DNA from: Nematopogon swammerdamellus
Taxonomy: Eukaryota; Arthropoda; Insecta; Lepidoptera; Adelidae
Length of the DNA stretch: 64,000 nt
NCBI GenBank assembly: GCA_946902875.1
Contig: OX336348.1
Location: 17,013,741-17,077,740 of the forward strand
Direction: 5' to 3'
Below are positions 63,907 to 64,000 of the stretch, one piece after another (the first letter of the stretch is position 1; every line of letters starts with the position of its first letter). The notes beneath the pieces are model-generated. The model did no database searches. It saw nothing but the letters and a program-made list of their open reading frames with translations, and was not told the origin of the DNA. A program made the position numbers and the translations under genes.

Positions 63907-64000
63907 TACATATACATACGCTGCCAAAATCATTACCCTCCTTTTGGCTTTGACTTAGTCGGGTAAAAAGAGTTCTTTATTATGTTGTGCTCAAAATAAA

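Noticed and set aside
63626..63966. Open frames on both strands of Thr-His-Ala-Arg or Cys-Val-Arg-Ala repeats
   Set aside because: Translation of an (ACGC)n microsatellite.

Overview
The window is nuclear DNA of a moth or butterfly. It is AT-rich, gene-poor and saturated with interspersed repeats that I recognise as lepidopteran in type (RTE and Jockey-like LINE tails, tRNA-related SINEs, MITEs, and the repeat beginning CCGGCCAAGTGCGAGTC). The species is not identified. There are no operons, rRNA genes or convincing functional tRNA genes.

The only host coding sequence I can support firmly is two consecutive internal exons of an ARID5B-like chromatin regulator on the + strand: 41728-41878 and 43147-43256, with matching splice phases across a 1,268-bp intron. 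The first exon begins right after an ~850-bp, 19-bp-period pyrimidine-rich minisatellite (about 40865-41720). The intron holds a LINE tail, a 244-bp near-perfect palindrome whose two arms each carry a hammerhead-ribozyme core (42176-42419), and a complete tRNA/5S-like SINE. A second coding exon, the start of a THAP zinc-finger protein (23081-23178), lies inside an 812-bp insertion flanked by a 7-bp target duplication, so it is probably transposon-borne. Two LINE reverse transcriptase remnants keep long open frames on the - strand (39961-40830 and 53420-53833).

Working names used below. repP: ~350-450 bp, begins CCGGCCAAGTGCGAGTC and ends in a hairpin ...TACGGAACCCTAAAA. SINE-A: ~370-400 bp, tRNA-like head plus a segment nearly identical to the 3' half of insect 5S rRNA, then a body and poly-A. 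SINE-B: ~400 bp, another tRNA-like head, with a body core related to SINE-A. W: ~335 bp, begins ACCGTGTGGGGCCGGTAC and ends in an ATGT-rich tail; its first ~85 bp (the W head) also occurs fused to other bodies. T: a tRNA-like repeat that often forms inverted structures. repQ and repD: LINE-like dispersed repeats with CGCGGCTTCGC-type ends. repX: ~110 bp, unclassified. repY: a 250-300 bp dispersed segment.

Layout. 0-9 kb: RTE tail, repP, SINE-A, SINE-B and nested repQ/repD. 9-22 kb: W, composite SINEs, two ~600-bp units containing a LINE 3' end, and a perfect 75-bp inverted repeat inside W. 22.4-23.9 kb: a T element carrying a W insertion and the THAP insertion. 24-37 kb: repP, W and several MITEs (TTAA-flanked, mariner-like). 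38-44 kb: T copies, LINE reverse transcriptase, minisatellite and the ARID5B-like exons. 44-64 kb: hAT-like MITEs, SINE/W chimeras, a second LINE, RTE tails, fold-back sequences and microsatellites. The genes do not form a pathway. The recurring theme is modular reshuffling and fold-back duplication of repeats around a regulatory gene.
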